Source of the DNA: Flavobacteriaceae bacterium F08102
GTDB lineage: Bacteria > Bacteroidota > Bacteroidia > Flavobacteriales > Flavobacteriaceae
Length of the DNA stretch: 64,000 nt
Direction of reading: 5' to 3'
NCBI GenBank assembly: GCA_023015935.1
Contig: JALKAY010000002.1
Coordinates: 248,001-312,000 of the forward strand
Every line of letters begins with the position of its first letter. The stretch's first letter is position 1. A program made the translations under genes and the position numbers. Shown here in pieces: positions 35,745 to 45,700 of the stretch. The notes below the pieces were generated by a model that ran no database searches, was not told the origin of the DNA, and saw only the letters and a program-made list of their open reading frames with translations.

Positions 35745-36911
35745 TTAATTTGCTAATAATTCATCTAATTTCTCAAAAGATTCTTCAGCATTTCCTTCAA
35801 AGCGATATAAAATTTTTCCTCTTGGGTCAATGATAAACTTAGTCGGAAAACCATTGACATTAAATTTTGCAACAAAATCGTCTGGAGTTCCCTTTTTAGA
35901 CATTAATTGCCTCCAAGTATACGCATTTTTTGTCACAAAGGCTTCAATTTTTTCTTGTTTATCGCCACTATCAATACCCAACACAGTCAATTTGTCCTTG
36001 TATTTCTCTTGATATTCTTTAACTTTTGGCATTTCAGCGACACAAGGACCACACCAAGTTCCCCAAAAATCAATCAGTACATATTTCCCCCGTAGGGAAG
36101 CTAAATCAAACGGTTTCCCGTCTAAGGTACTTGAAGTTATGAGTTCAGGTACTTTACGTCCTGGTTGGGTTGCCTCAATTCCTTCTAAGCGGATTTTGGT
36201 CACTTGGTAAAATGGACTATCCGCAATAGCAGGATCCAATGTGTTAAAGAGTTCCCTCGCCAACGATATTGGAATTGCATTGAGTTGTACAAAACTTGCT
36301 AGTTTTTGAGCAGCAACTTCAGAACTTGGGTGTGTTTTAATAAATTCTATTTCAGCTTCTTTAATTTTTTCACTAATCTTTTGAACCTTGGCGTATTTCT
36401 CTTTAAAATCAGGGTCCGTTCGTTTCATGTTCTCTGATGCTTTGTCGATTTCAGCATATATTGGCAGCAACGATTTAAGGAATGCTGAATGTTCATCATT
36501 TAATTTGGTTCCCGTAGGATAGGCATTGAAATCGGTCCCATCTACGGATCCTTCATAAATAATATGTTCCCCAGGTTTTGCAAAAAAGTACACTTTTCTA
36601 GAACGATCGGATTTATTTGGGTTTAACCCTTTAGTGAGCAGCGGCCATATTCCCACATATTTTGTTTTGGTGGTACGTCCGGTATAGCTGAATTTTTCGT
36701 CCACCACCTTAATGGTATCCCATACACGATCTCCCGCTTCACTGGTGTAATCAATGTAAAACTCTGCTACATCAAAGCCGTTAATTTGTCCCGAAACAGT
36801 AAATGTTTGTTCGTTTTGGGCAAAGGTGGCAAAGGGGATTAGCATCAACATACTAATCCTAGATAATTGTTGTTTGAAATTATTCATTATTTGTTGTTTA
36901 AAATTATTCAT
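35745..36911 (-). CDS. TlpA-like thiol oxidoreductase with DUF4369 domain
   Basis: 388 residues (380 if the second ATG at 36887 is used). The signal peptide ends FATFAQ; no lipobox, so it is soluble in the periplasm. The DUF4369 beta domain starts FTVSGQINGFDVAEFYIDY. A helical middle follows, then a thioredoxin domain with active site WGTWCGPC (Cys287/Cys290) and the cis-proline NGFPTKF. The start is ambiguous because a 24-bp direct repeat (36867-36914) duplicates the first codons MNNFKQQ. It lies 17 bp after the TPR-TlpA gene. Confidence 0.9.
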   Translation of the reverse strand: MNNFKQQIMNNFKQQLSRISMLMLIPFATFAQNEQTFTVSGQINGFDVAEFYIDYTSEAGDRVWDTIKVVDEKFSYTGRTTKTKYVGIWPLLTKGLNPNKSDRSRKVYFFAKPGEHIIYEGSVDGTDFNAYPTGTKLNDEHSAFLKSLLPIYAEIDKASENMKRTDPDFKEKYAKVQKISEKIKEAEIEFIKTHPSSEVAAQKLASFVQLNAIPISLARELFNTLDPAIADSPFYQVTKIRLEGIEATQPGRKVPELITSSTLDGKPFDLASLRGKYVLIDFWGTWCGPCVAEMPKVKEYQEKYKDKLTVLGIDSGDKQEKIEAFVTKNAYTWRQLMSKKGTPDDFVAKFNVNGFPTKFIIDPRGKILYRFEGNAEESFEKLDELLAN

Positions 36912-36914
36912 TAT
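36867..36914. repeat. 24-bp tandem duplication over a start codon
   Basis: Two adjacent 24-bp units (36867-36890 and 36891-36914) differ at one base. Each carries ATG and the codons for NNFKQQ on the minus strand, giving two in-frame start sites. Confidence 0.9.
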
Positions 36915-36928
36915 TTATTTTTATGTGT

Positions 36929-38455
36929 TTATTTTTCTAAAAGTGAGGAAATCATGTTTTCTAACACAGCTTGATTGTGCTCGTCCGTTCTAAAATGTGA
37001 AAAAACGACTTTTCCTTCCTTATCAATTAAAAAGTTTACAGGGGCAGCTCCTCTGTTGTCAAGATTTCCTTTTTTACGTTCCTTATAGTCTTCTAAAGGA
37101 ATAAAGCTATAACCGCTCGACTGTAAAAATGGGATAACATACTCGTTTTGTTCAGGAGAAATATTTAACCCTAAATAGATTAGATCTTTTCCTTTAAATT
37201 TATCCACTACTTTTTGAAAATGTGGGAATTCTCCACGACAAGGTCCGCATCCAGGAAACCAATAGGTGAGGAGTACTACTTTACCTTTGTAATCGGATAG
37301 TGAAGCAGTTCCTTCTTTAAAATATTGTTTTAAGGTAAAATCGGTTGCCACTTTAGCCATAGTATCCCTTACGAAACGGATGTCTTTAGCAATATCCTTA
37401 TCTGTTTTTGATAATTTGGCTGCATACGTATCCAAGGCTTTTTTAATTTTAGGTTCTGGAACTTTTGCATACGCAACGTGAAGTGCCTCGTAGGCTTCGT
37501 TTGTTTTTCCTCCTTTGTCAAGTGCTTTGGCTTTATATAGTAAAATTAAGTCATTGACTTTTGACCATCTGTTAGGTTTAGTGTTTGCTAATATTTCTAA
37601 GGCTTTAGTGGGGTTGTTTTGGGCTATAAGCGTTTTAACTTGAGTAATGTTCTCTGCAATGCGCAGTTGATTTTCCCAGTTTTTACGCCCTCTATCTTCC
37701 TTTTGTTGAGCGAGAAGTTCTTTGGCAAGTTGAGTGGCTGCAGCAGGATCTTCTTCGATTAACAAATCGAAATAACTCAACATTCCGGAATTAGACCAAT
37801 CAAATTCGCTTGGAGGAAATTTGCTTTTTAATAGCGCGTAATACATTTTTTTAGTAGCAATGTCAGATTCGTTGGCTCCTAACCAATACAAAGCTTGTGC
37901 ACCCCGTTCACTGGTTGGAAACTTATTAGCCACCTCTAAGCTTAGTTTTTTATAGGTATCGGGGTCAGTATCGCTAAAAGAGCTCGCGTAATAAAAGGCG
38001 TAATTAGGATTGTCTGGTTCCAATTCTTTCGCTATCTTCAGGTAAGATCGACTTTTGTTAAAATCTCCCCAACGTTCTCCATCAATCCATAAGTAGTAAT
38101 ATGCCTTTGCGAATTTCGGATTAATTTCTGTCGCTTTAACCAATAGTTCTTTTGCAGCGGGAAGTTCTTTTCTCCAAAGAGCTTCTCCTAAGGCAAAGGG
38201 AACCATGGCTGAGGTTGGGAATTTTTTCATCCATGCATGGTATTGATCCGTAATAGCCTTATCTTCTACATCTACTTCTTTTAAATAGGCTTGATGAAAT
38301 GAAAGACTATCGGGGTTTTGTTCTACCGCTTGTCTTAATTTTTCGATTTCAGTTTGGGCATTCATACCCAGATTGAAACTTAGGCACATCATTAGCAAAA
38401 GCGATTTGATAATTGAAACGGAATGTTTCTTGACGGATAATTGTGTATTTTTCAT
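36929..38455 (-). CDS. TPR protein with C-terminal TlpA-like thioredoxin domain
   Basis: 508 residues. A long signal peptide (through LGMNAQ) is followed by about 300 residues of helical TPR-like repeats (for example YHAWMKKFPTSAMVPFALGE and KAYYYLWIDGERWGDFNKSR). The C-terminal thioredoxin domain has the atypical active-site context WFPGCGPCRGEFP (Cys403/Cys406), with W-F-P-G before the first Cys instead of the usual W-x-x-W. The cis-proline is in GAAPVNFLID. No lipobox. It is the first gene of a two-gene unit separated from module A by a terminator. Confidence 0.88.
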   Translation of the reverse strand: MKNTQLSVKKHSVSIIKSLLLMMCLSFNLGMNAQTEIEKLRQAVEQNPDSLSFHQAYLKEVDVEDKAITDQYHAWMKKFPTSAMVPFALGEALWRKELPAAKELLVKATEINPKFAKAYYYLWIDGERWGDFNKSRSYLKIAKELEPDNPNYAFYYASSFSDTDPDTYKKLSLEVANKFPTSERGAQALYWLGANESDIATKKMYYALLKSKFPPSEFDWSNSGMLSYFDLLIEEDPAAATQLAKELLAQQKEDRGRKNWENQLRIAENITQVKTLIAQNNPTKALEILANTKPNRWSKVNDLILLYKAKALDKGGKTNEAYEALHVAYAKVPEPKIKKALDTYAAKLSKTDKDIAKDIRFVRDTMAKVATDFTLKQYFKEGTASLSDYKGKVVLLTYWFPGCGPCRGEFPHFQKVVDKFKGKDLIYLGLNISPEQNEYVIPFLQSSGYSFIPLEDYKERKKGNLDNRGAAPVNFLIDKEGKVVFSHFRTDEHNQAVLENMISSLLEK

Positions 38456-38635
38456 GAGAAATAGTGGTTTATTTTAGTATTCTTCCTTTTTGAAGGAAGA
38501 TGTATAGGTTAAACGACTATACATGGAAATACCCCTATGAGATCTATAGCTATTTTTAATAAAGAAAAGTTAAATGTTTATGTATTTGAGTATTAAATAA
38601 AGACATACTTAATTTAAAATGGGGGAAATGGATAC

Positions 38636-38672
38636 AAAAAAAACACCTCAATACAACAGATCAAGGTGCTTT
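38636..38672 (-). terminator. Terminator closing module A
   Basis: Stem of about 9 bp (AAAGCACCT with AGGTGTTTT on the minus strand, one G-T wobble) followed by a T tract. It lies 40 bp beyond the stop of the 38712 TlpA gene and separates it from the TPR-TlpA gene. Confidence 0.7.
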
Positions 38673-38711
38673 TAACAACTAATTCAAAGGATATTTTTAT
38701 TTCATAGATGA

Positions 38712-40082
38712 TTAAAGATTTAGCTCATTTAATATGGTAACTAAGTTGGGGTCTGAGGGTTTGGGTGCATTAGCATTGATAATTTTTCCATCTATATCTA
38801 AAAGAATAAAACGCGGAATACCTTTAATTTCATACGCTTTTATAAAGTCGCTATTCCAATCCTTATCAGCAAGTAACTGCACCCCACTGAGCTGTTTGTC
38901 AGTTACCATTTTTCTCCATGAATCATGTGCTTTTTCAGTATCTACAGAAATACTAACAAATACGATGTTTTTTCCATGGTATTGTTTCTCAATTTTTTTA
39001 AGCAAAGGGACCTCTGCTAAACAGGGGGCACACCAAGTTGCCCACACATCAATATATACGTATTTCCCTTTAAAATCACTTAGGGATGTTGTACCGCCAG
39101 CATGGTTGACATAATCGTTAAACAGGGGTGAATCTTGCCCTTTACTAAGTTTTTTTAACGCTCTATATTTTTTGGTAATTCGATTGTTGTTTGTTACTGA
39201 CGTTGAAACATAAAGAAACGTGTTGTAATATTCGTCTAGGTTGTTTGTATACGTAATTTCATTATTGGCTGCAGATATCAATAAATCATTTTTGATAAAG
39301 TCATTGGGGATTGCTCCAATTATTTTCAATTTAGCTAAGTGTTTATCGATACTGTCGGTTTCTGCTAATTCCTCAGCTTTTCTCTTGAAGTATTCAGCGA
39401 CTAAATCTTCATATGATGCTCTAAGTCTATACGCTTTTTCGTTGAGGTAATCAACGCCTTCTAATTCTTTTAGAAAACTGGATGAAACTTTAAAATCAGG
39501 TTGTTTGGTATAATATTGGTGTAAATTTTCGTATTTAATTAACGTTTTAAGGTAATAGTAGTGTAATTCTTTACGTTCAGCTTCTTTAAATTCTTTAGGA
39601 ATATTTGGAAAACTGTCTAAATAGGAAAAAAGTTTTTCTTTAATCATTGCTGCTTTTGCACTAAAGTCAGCTTCATTAAGTGAGTAAAATTCGGCATAAT
39701 CTCCTCTTACTTCAATGATCTTACTCGTTTTAGTCATTAAATAATTAGAAGCATCAGGATCCGTTCCGGTTAATTTTACGGTGTTTTTGAAATCGTTTCC
39801 ATCTGCTGTTAAATGGTAAACACCTCCATTGATTAAATACAAATCGGCTCGGTTTCTAGGATCAAAAAAAATGTAGTGGCCAGTTCCAGAGGTTATGGTG
39901 TCCAAAAATGAACCGTCTTCAGCTAAAGTAATGGTAATTGAACCGCCCCTACCGCCCAGCCTAAATTCTTTAGATGGAGGGTTTGAAATATTACCAGAAA
40001 GTAAAATATAATTTTTAGGCAGTTTTGCTTTACAAGACGTTAATAATAACATGGAAAGCAAAATAAGAATAAATTTTTTCAT
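38712..40082 (-). CDS. TlpA-like lipoprotein, module A
   Basis: 456 residues. The lipobox LLLTSC gives a lipoprotein with Lys at +2 (CKAK), so probably facing the periplasm. A DUF4369-like beta domain (YILLSGNISNPPSKEF; GGVYHLTADGNDF), a helical middle (FYSLNEADFSAK), and a thioredoxin domain with active site ATWCAPCLAEVP (Cys351/Cys354) and cis-proline GIPRF. It is closely related to the three TlpA genes of module B. It follows the DUF4465 gene after a 93-bp gap that contains a strong hairpin. Confidence 0.9.
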   Translation of the reverse strand: MKKFILILLSMLLLTSCKAKLPKNYILLSGNISNPPSKEFRLGGRGGSITITLAEDGSFLDTITSGTGHYIFFDPRNRADLYLINGGVYHLTADGNDFKNTVKLTGTDPDASNYLMTKTSKIIEVRGDYAEFYSLNEADFSAKAAMIKEKLFSYLDSFPNIPKEFKEAERKELHYYYLKTLIKYENLHQYYTKQPDFKVSSSFLKELEGVDYLNEKAYRLRASYEDLVAEYFKRKAEELAETDSIDKHLAKLKIIGAIPNDFIKNDLLISAANNEITYTNNLDEYYNTFLYVSTSVTNNNRITKKYRALKKLSKGQDSPLFNDYVNHAGGTTSLSDFKGKYVYIDVWATWCAPCLAEVPLLKKIEKQYHGKNIVFVSISVDTEKAHDSWRKMVTDKQLSGVQLLADKDWNSDFIKAYEIKGIPRFILLDIDGKIINANAPKPSDPNLVTILNELNL

Positions 40083-40116
40083 GAATAAGTTTTTAGGAAA
40101 TAGAGGATTGCGTTAA

Positions 40117-40150
40117 AAATTAAACGGGGAGTTAAATCCCCGTTTATTTT
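40117..40150 (-). promoter_or_regulatory. Intercistronic hairpin, module A
   Basis: Stem AAATTAAACGGGGA / TCCCCGTTTATTTT (13 of 14 pairs) with a 6-nt loop, between the DUF4465 and TlpA genes. A near-copy is at the same place in module B. It may stabilise the upstream mRNA or partly terminate transcription. Confidence 0.75.
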
Positions 40151-40175
40151 AACATAGTTATAAATAGTATTTTTA

Positions 40176-41270
40176 CTATTGAAAACGGATTCCGTCTAAA
40201 CAGAATGTTTGAGGATAAATCATTTCCCCTTGATCATCAACATAATCAGATGACATGTTAAATAATACCTTATCTACATTTCCTAAAGAAGTTAAATCTA
40301 CTTTTCTCCAATCATTTAAGGTAAATGCATGGTCTGGATTATCTGGATCGACCCCTTTTATTACGGATAAATAAACCTCTACGGTTCCGGTAGAAGTTCC
40401 GTTTAAAAATCCTTCAATAGTCAATTTTACATATCCTTTATGTATTTCACCAGCAACGGCATCATACGCTTCATTATACGCATCATTATACGCTCTGTCT
40501 TGCCAGTAGGGATGCAAGTTCGGGTTTTCAGCAAGTGCAGCAGCCAATGCAGCTTCTCCAGCAGCTTCTCCAGCAGGTATTCCTACTTCGTTTCTAGCTA
40601 AAACTTGTACACCTGATAATCTTATGGCATTTACGTTACCGGGAGCAGGAAGGCTAAATGTACCGTAGTAATCAGTAGATTTGTTTGGTATATTCGGGTT
40701 CTGTACAGGGGCACCATCAATTAAATAAGATTGTGTTTCACTGTCAAAACTTTTGGAATATATGGATCCATAATTAGCCAAAAGATAGTTATAGGTTGTA
40801 TTTGCTACTAATACATGCTCTATCGTACTAGGTTTTTCTAATGTAAAATAGGCGTTATCTCCAGTTGTTTTTCCCACTAGATAATTTCCGGTTCTATTTA
40901 CGTACCTTGTATAAACACTAAAGGCAGTTGAATCGATGGATTGTTGTTTTTGCTCCTCTGTAATTCCAGGGGGAGCAAATTGTGGACTTAAATTCCAAGG
41001 ATACGAACGGAAATTTTTATTAGATAGCGCAAATCCACTATAATTTATGCCACTACCCGTAACGTTTACTGTAATAGTACCTGTTTTGTTATCACCAACG
41101 GTGAAAGGAGCTGATGGAATTTCATAAGAAAAACGATCTAGCGTCAATTCATTAAAGTTAATATCCTTTGGGTAAGGTATTTTAAGGTCTAAATTATCTT
41201 CACAAGCAGTAAAACCAATTAAACTAATGATGGCTGTTGTGATTCCTATATATTTTTGAATGATTTTCAT
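40176..41270 (-). CDS. DUF4465 surface lipoprotein, module A
   Basis: 364 residues. The lipobox GFTAC is followed by acidic residues (CEDNLD) like the flavobacterial surface-export signal. DUF4465 features: FSYEIPSAPF, YSGFALSNK, DNAYFTLEK, VANTTYNYLL, KLTIEGFLNG, WRKVDLTSLG, DKVLFNMSS, FCLDGIRF. An Ala/Glu/Tyr-rich helical insertion at about residues 230-275 is unusual for this beta-sandwich family. DUF4465 proteins often accompany TonB-dependent transporters; from memory, a Bacteroides member (BtuH) binds vitamin B12. The ligand here is unknown. It follows susD after 15 bp. Confidence 0.88.
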   Translation of the reverse strand: MKIIQKYIGITTAIISLIGFTACEDNLDLKIPYPKDINFNELTLDRFSYEIPSAPFTVGDNKTGTITVNVTGSGINYSGFALSNKNFRSYPWNLSPQFAPPGITEEQKQQSIDSTAFSVYTRYVNRTGNYLVGKTTGDNAYFTLEKPSTIEHVLVANTTYNYLLANYGSIYSKSFDSETQSYLIDGAPVQNPNIPNKSTDYYGTFSLPAPGNVNAIRLSGVQVLARNEVGIPAGEAAGEAALAAALAENPNLHPYWQDRAYNDAYNEAYDAVAGEIHKGYVKLTIEGFLNGTSTGTVEVYLSVIKGVDPDNPDHAFTLNDWRKVDLTSLGNVDKVLFNMSSDYVDDQGEMIYPQTFCLDGIRFQ

Positions 41271-41285
41271 AGAATGTGTATTAAA

Positions 41286-42785
41286 TTATTGTAAATCAGT
41301 ATTTTGCTCTATTAATGGGTTGAGGTCCATTTCCGTATTTGGAATAGGGTAGCATAAGCGGTTTACATCCAACGGAGCATTTCTTAATACTTCAATCCAT
41401 AGTTGACCAGAACTATCTTTAAATCGTAAAGAAGCAAAGTATTCACTTCCATTTTCTATAAATGTTTCTAAGAAATATTCTTTAAAAATGGCATCCATTA
41501 ATTCTTGTTGCGTAGTTGGATTTAAACTAGGCAATGCAGGATTGGTTCTTATTGAACGCATGGTGTTAATTGGCGCTATGGCATCCTCAATGGAAGCACC
41601 TGTTCTAGCTAATAATTCAGCTTTCATAATGTACAATTCAGGGTATCTAAAAAAGTAGGTATTGTATTTTTCATCAGGCGGATTTGCACGTTGTCCCGCA
41701 TATTGTCCTAGCCTAGCTACTTTTGTCCAAGTATATCTTGGGGTTGTATCCCAATTAATTGGAGCTCTAGCTTCACCTGTAACAACATCCCAGCGCGGAT
41801 CAGCTAAAAACCAATCAGCCCCCTGATTAAGTCCAGCATTAAGTTCTTGATACCAAGGTAGTGGAAGACGATTACCATAACTCATAATCATGGTAAATGA
41901 ATAGGTATAACTTGTGTTATAGGTTCTATCTGCGTCATCAGATACGTACCCAGAAAATAGATTTTCTTCAGAGTCCCATGAATCTTGATATACCTGTGCC
42001 AAATCTTCTTGCATAGCAAATCCAGCGATATTTGCATCTAATACTTCATTGACTAAGGTAAGTGCCTCATCAAGGCCAGTAGTACCATCGTTAAAAGCAT
42101 TTCTATAAAGCATTACTTTCGCTTTAAAAACTTTAGCAAACTCTTTTGAAACATATCTATTACTACTAAAGCTGTTTAAATGTTCAATAGCAAAATCGAG
42201 ATCTTCATATATTTTTTCATAACTTTCTCCTACGGTTAATCGTGCTCCTTCAATTGTCCCTATAGTAATTGCCTTATCACGATATAATATACCATTAGGG
42301 TTCGAATCATCACTAGACCACCAGTGTCCATAATTCCAAAAAAGATAAGTATTGGCAAATGCTCTTAAAAATCTAGCTTCGGCAACCAGTGCATTTCGTT
42401 CTTCTGGTTTTATTTGTACATCTGATAATTTAGAAATACCGTTAATTGTGAAATTTGCAGTGTTTAAGGTTTTATAATAGGCCTTCCATCTACTTTCTAT
42501 ATTAGAAGTTGTTTGGTTTGATTGTGAATATTCCATTTTATAATCGGCAGAAGACCACTTTACAAATCCAGATTTAGATGCTAAGGAAACATAAAGTTTA
42601 CCAGAATAATGATCTTCATTTACGATTGTTTCATAAATTCCATTAACTGCAGCACGTGCTTTAATACTATTTGTAATGGCATTTTTTTCATTTAATGAAT
42701 AACTAGGTGTCAAGTCTAAATGATCCTCACAAGAACTAGCACCAATAATTAGAATAATTAACGATATATATATTAATTTTTTCAT
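41286..42785 (-). CDS. SusD/RagB-family lipoprotein, module A
   Basis: 499 residues. The signal peptide ends in a lipobox with acidic export residues (GASSCEDHLD). The SusD fold is shown by the N-terminal TPR-like helices (ARFLRAFANTYLFWNYG), the RagB/SusD C-terminal part (YIMKAELLARTG; INTMRSIRTNPALP; KEYFLETFIENGSEYF), and the typical end YPIPNTEMDLNPLIEQN. SusD proteins form the lid over SusC and bind ligand at the cell surface. It follows susC after 11 bp. Confidence 0.93.
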   Translation of the reverse strand: MKKLIYISLIILIIGASSCEDHLDLTPSYSLNEKNAITNSIKARAAVNGIYETIVNEDHYSGKLYVSLASKSGFVKWSSADYKMEYSQSNQTTSNIESRWKAYYKTLNTANFTINGISKLSDVQIKPEERNALVAEARFLRAFANTYLFWNYGHWWSSDDSNPNGILYRDKAITIGTIEGARLTVGESYEKIYEDLDFAIEHLNSFSSNRYVSKEFAKVFKAKVMLYRNAFNDGTTGLDEALTLVNEVLDANIAGFAMQEDLAQVYQDSWDSEENLFSGYVSDDADRTYNTSYTYSFTMIMSYGNRLPLPWYQELNAGLNQGADWFLADPRWDVVTGEARAPINWDTTPRYTWTKVARLGQYAGQRANPPDEKYNTYFFRYPELYIMKAELLARTGASIEDAIAPINTMRSIRTNPALPSLNPTTQQELMDAIFKEYFLETFIENGSEYFASLRFKDSSGQLWIEVLRNAPLDVNRLCYPIPNTEMDLNPLIEQNTDLQ

Positions 42786-42796
42786 GAGTCAGGTGT

Positions 42797-45700
42797 TTAT
42801 TGAATATTAAATTTAATTCCGAAGCTGTAAACTTGTGCTGAAGGATATCTACTAGAGTCAGTAGACATACCTGATCCTATAGATGAAGAGCTCCAGTTCC
42901 CTTGAGGGTCAAACCCTGGATACTTCGTAATTGTAAGTAGGTTTGTACCTTGTAAGGTAAGATCAATCCCTTTTATTTGTGAATTTTTAAATAATTTACT
43001 CGGAAGTTTATAGCTAATATTCAACGCATTTAATCGAACATAAGATGCGTCATGTAAATAAAAATCAGAAAATCGGCTGTTATAGCCAACCGCTAATCTT
43101 GGATAATTTGCTTCATAAGGACTTTTTAAAATGGTACTTTGTCCAGCAATTAAATTACTTTGGTTATAATTTCTGGTTGCTCCAACATCGCTATATGGTA
43201 AATTCCAGAACCTTTTATGTCCGTATGCGTAGCTAAAAGTTGTGTTAATTCTAAACCCTTTGTACATATAGGTTAGTCCAAACCCTCCGGCTCCTTTTGG
43301 AGATGAAGAACCTATATTAACACGATCATCATTGGTGATTTTTCCATCACCATCTTGGTCAATAAAAATAAGGTCACCCATTGTTTCTGTTGCCGTATTG
43401 TAATAGGTTGTTTGTCCAGTAGATGTTGAACTATTTCTCATTGTATAAGCATCTTCAGGAGATACATAAAAGCGTCCAGCAGTTTCTAATCCATACCATT
43501 GACCTATTTCTCCTCCTTCTACCAATCGTATGTAAGGGGCATAGCTTCCAGGGAAAAACAACTCTTTAAGGCGTCCATTAAATTTGGTAACTTTAGTAAT
43601 ATTATTAAAGTAATTAAAATCAAAAGTTAATCGTTGGTCAGGGGTCCGAAGTATGTCGTATTTAAAATCAAGTTCAAATCCTTTATTAGTTAGTGTAGCA
43701 ATATTTGATTTAACTGAACTAAATGATGAACTTGGAGCTACTGGTTTGTTATAAAGAATATCTTTACTATTCTTTTCGTAAATTCCAACAGAACCATAGA
43801 TACGGCTATCTAGGAATCCAAAATCTAATCCTAAATCAAACATTTCAGTTTGTTCCCAACGTAAGTCTGGATTTCCCATAGTTGCTGGTTGAAATGCAGG
43901 ATTATCATCATAAATTGCTGAATAAATTAAGGTAACCCAGTCAAAATCTCCAAGGTTTTGTGAACCTGTGACACCTAAAGAAGATCTTAATTTTAAGTAA
44001 GAAACGTATTTTTGAATTAGGTCAGATTTCATGAAATTTTCTTCTGAAATTAACCAAGCCGCAGCTCCAGAAGGAAAAATTCCCCAACGTTTGTCTGCTC
44101 CAAAACGCGATGAGCCATCTCTACGGATGGTTCCTGATACGATATAACGGTCATTAAATTTATAATGTAATCGAGCAAATTGCGAAATTAACGTGTTTTT
44201 AGTCTTTGTCTCATCCACATCCGTAATGTCTGCGGCAGAACCAAAATTGTTTAAAATATCATCATCTGGAAAATTTTCACCTCTAATAGAATAGTAATTT
44301 CGAGTACGACCTTCCATAGAATAACCAGCTAAAGCGGTAATATCATGTTTCTTGTTTATGTTTTTAGCATAAGACAAGGTGTTTTCAAACACATTAAACG
44401 ATGTTTTGGTACTAGACCAAGCTCTAGTATTAAAAACGTTATTATTACTGGTGCCTAAGCGATCATAGTTTGTGTATTGTGCATCAGTAAAATTATTAGT
44501 AAAAGAACTTTTAAATTTTAAACCTTTTAATAATTGAATTTCTAAAAATGCAGTTCCGTTAAAAGTAATTCCTTTACCAATATCACTATTTTTTAAGGTA
44601 GTATACGGGTTTTCAGTGTATACATCTTTTGTGAAAAGTGTACCGTCTGGATTATAGGCAGGAATATCTGGACGGATGTTTTTTATAACACTTAATAAGC
44701 CATCTTTATTATCTGAATTACGACTACTACCGCTTAAAGATATTCCAAAATTTATATTGTCATTAATTTTAGTGTCATAATTAATACGACCACCGTAGAG
44801 TTCACTTCGTCCACCTTTAATAACACCTTCCGTGTCACTGTAGTTGAAAGACATGAAATAAGTATTCTCTTTTGATCCCCCACGTACAGATAAGTTGTAT
44901 TGTTGAACTATTGGATTTTGGGTAAATTCGTCTAGCCAATTAATGTTTCCATCATAAAAGGCATCAGGTAGAACTTGTAAATCGTCTTTGTCAAATTCAC
45001 TAGTTCTTAAACCTTCATAGGCCTCTTTATCTAAAACTGTCTCAACATAAGAGTCAAAACTTTCACCACTTATAATCGATTCCTTAGCGGCCGCGATGGT
45101 AAATTCTTTGTATTGATCTGTTTCAAAATATTCATACCCATTATAATCTCTAACGGTAAGACCAGTACGGGATGATACTTCAAATAAAGGTCTCATATTC
45201 GGCTTTCCTTTTTTGGTCGTTACAATGATTACACCATTGGAAGCTCGTGATCCATAAACGGCGGTTGCAGATGCATCTTTTAAAATGTCAATGCTTTCAA
45301 CATCATTGATGTTTAAGTTATACAAGGTGTTAGCAATATCTCCTGAAGTTGTGTTGGAGTATTGAGGGACACCATCAATAACCCATAGAGGTTGGTTGTC
45401 TCCTGTTAGTGACGATGCACCACGAATAATTACACTTATTGGAGAAGTGGGTGAGGCAGACTGGATTTGTACACTTACCCCTACGGCTTTCCCTTGTAAT
45501 AAACTTTCAACACTTGACCCCATTGGGGCATCTTGAATTTCTTTAGCACTCACTCTTGAAATCACCCCTGTTGCATCTTTAATTTTGGAGGTACCATAAC
45601 CAATAACAACAACTTCATCTAAACTTGAAAGGTTGGGTTTCATCATTAAATCTATCGTAGTTTTAGTGCCAATGGTAATTTCTTGTTTTTGATATCCTAC

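Noticed and set aside
38734-39114. 126-codon plus-strand frame antisense to the module A TlpA, with a similar frame at 51540-51806
   Set aside because: The antisense frames resemble each other only because the sense TlpA genes are conserved; they have no start context and no independent protein features.
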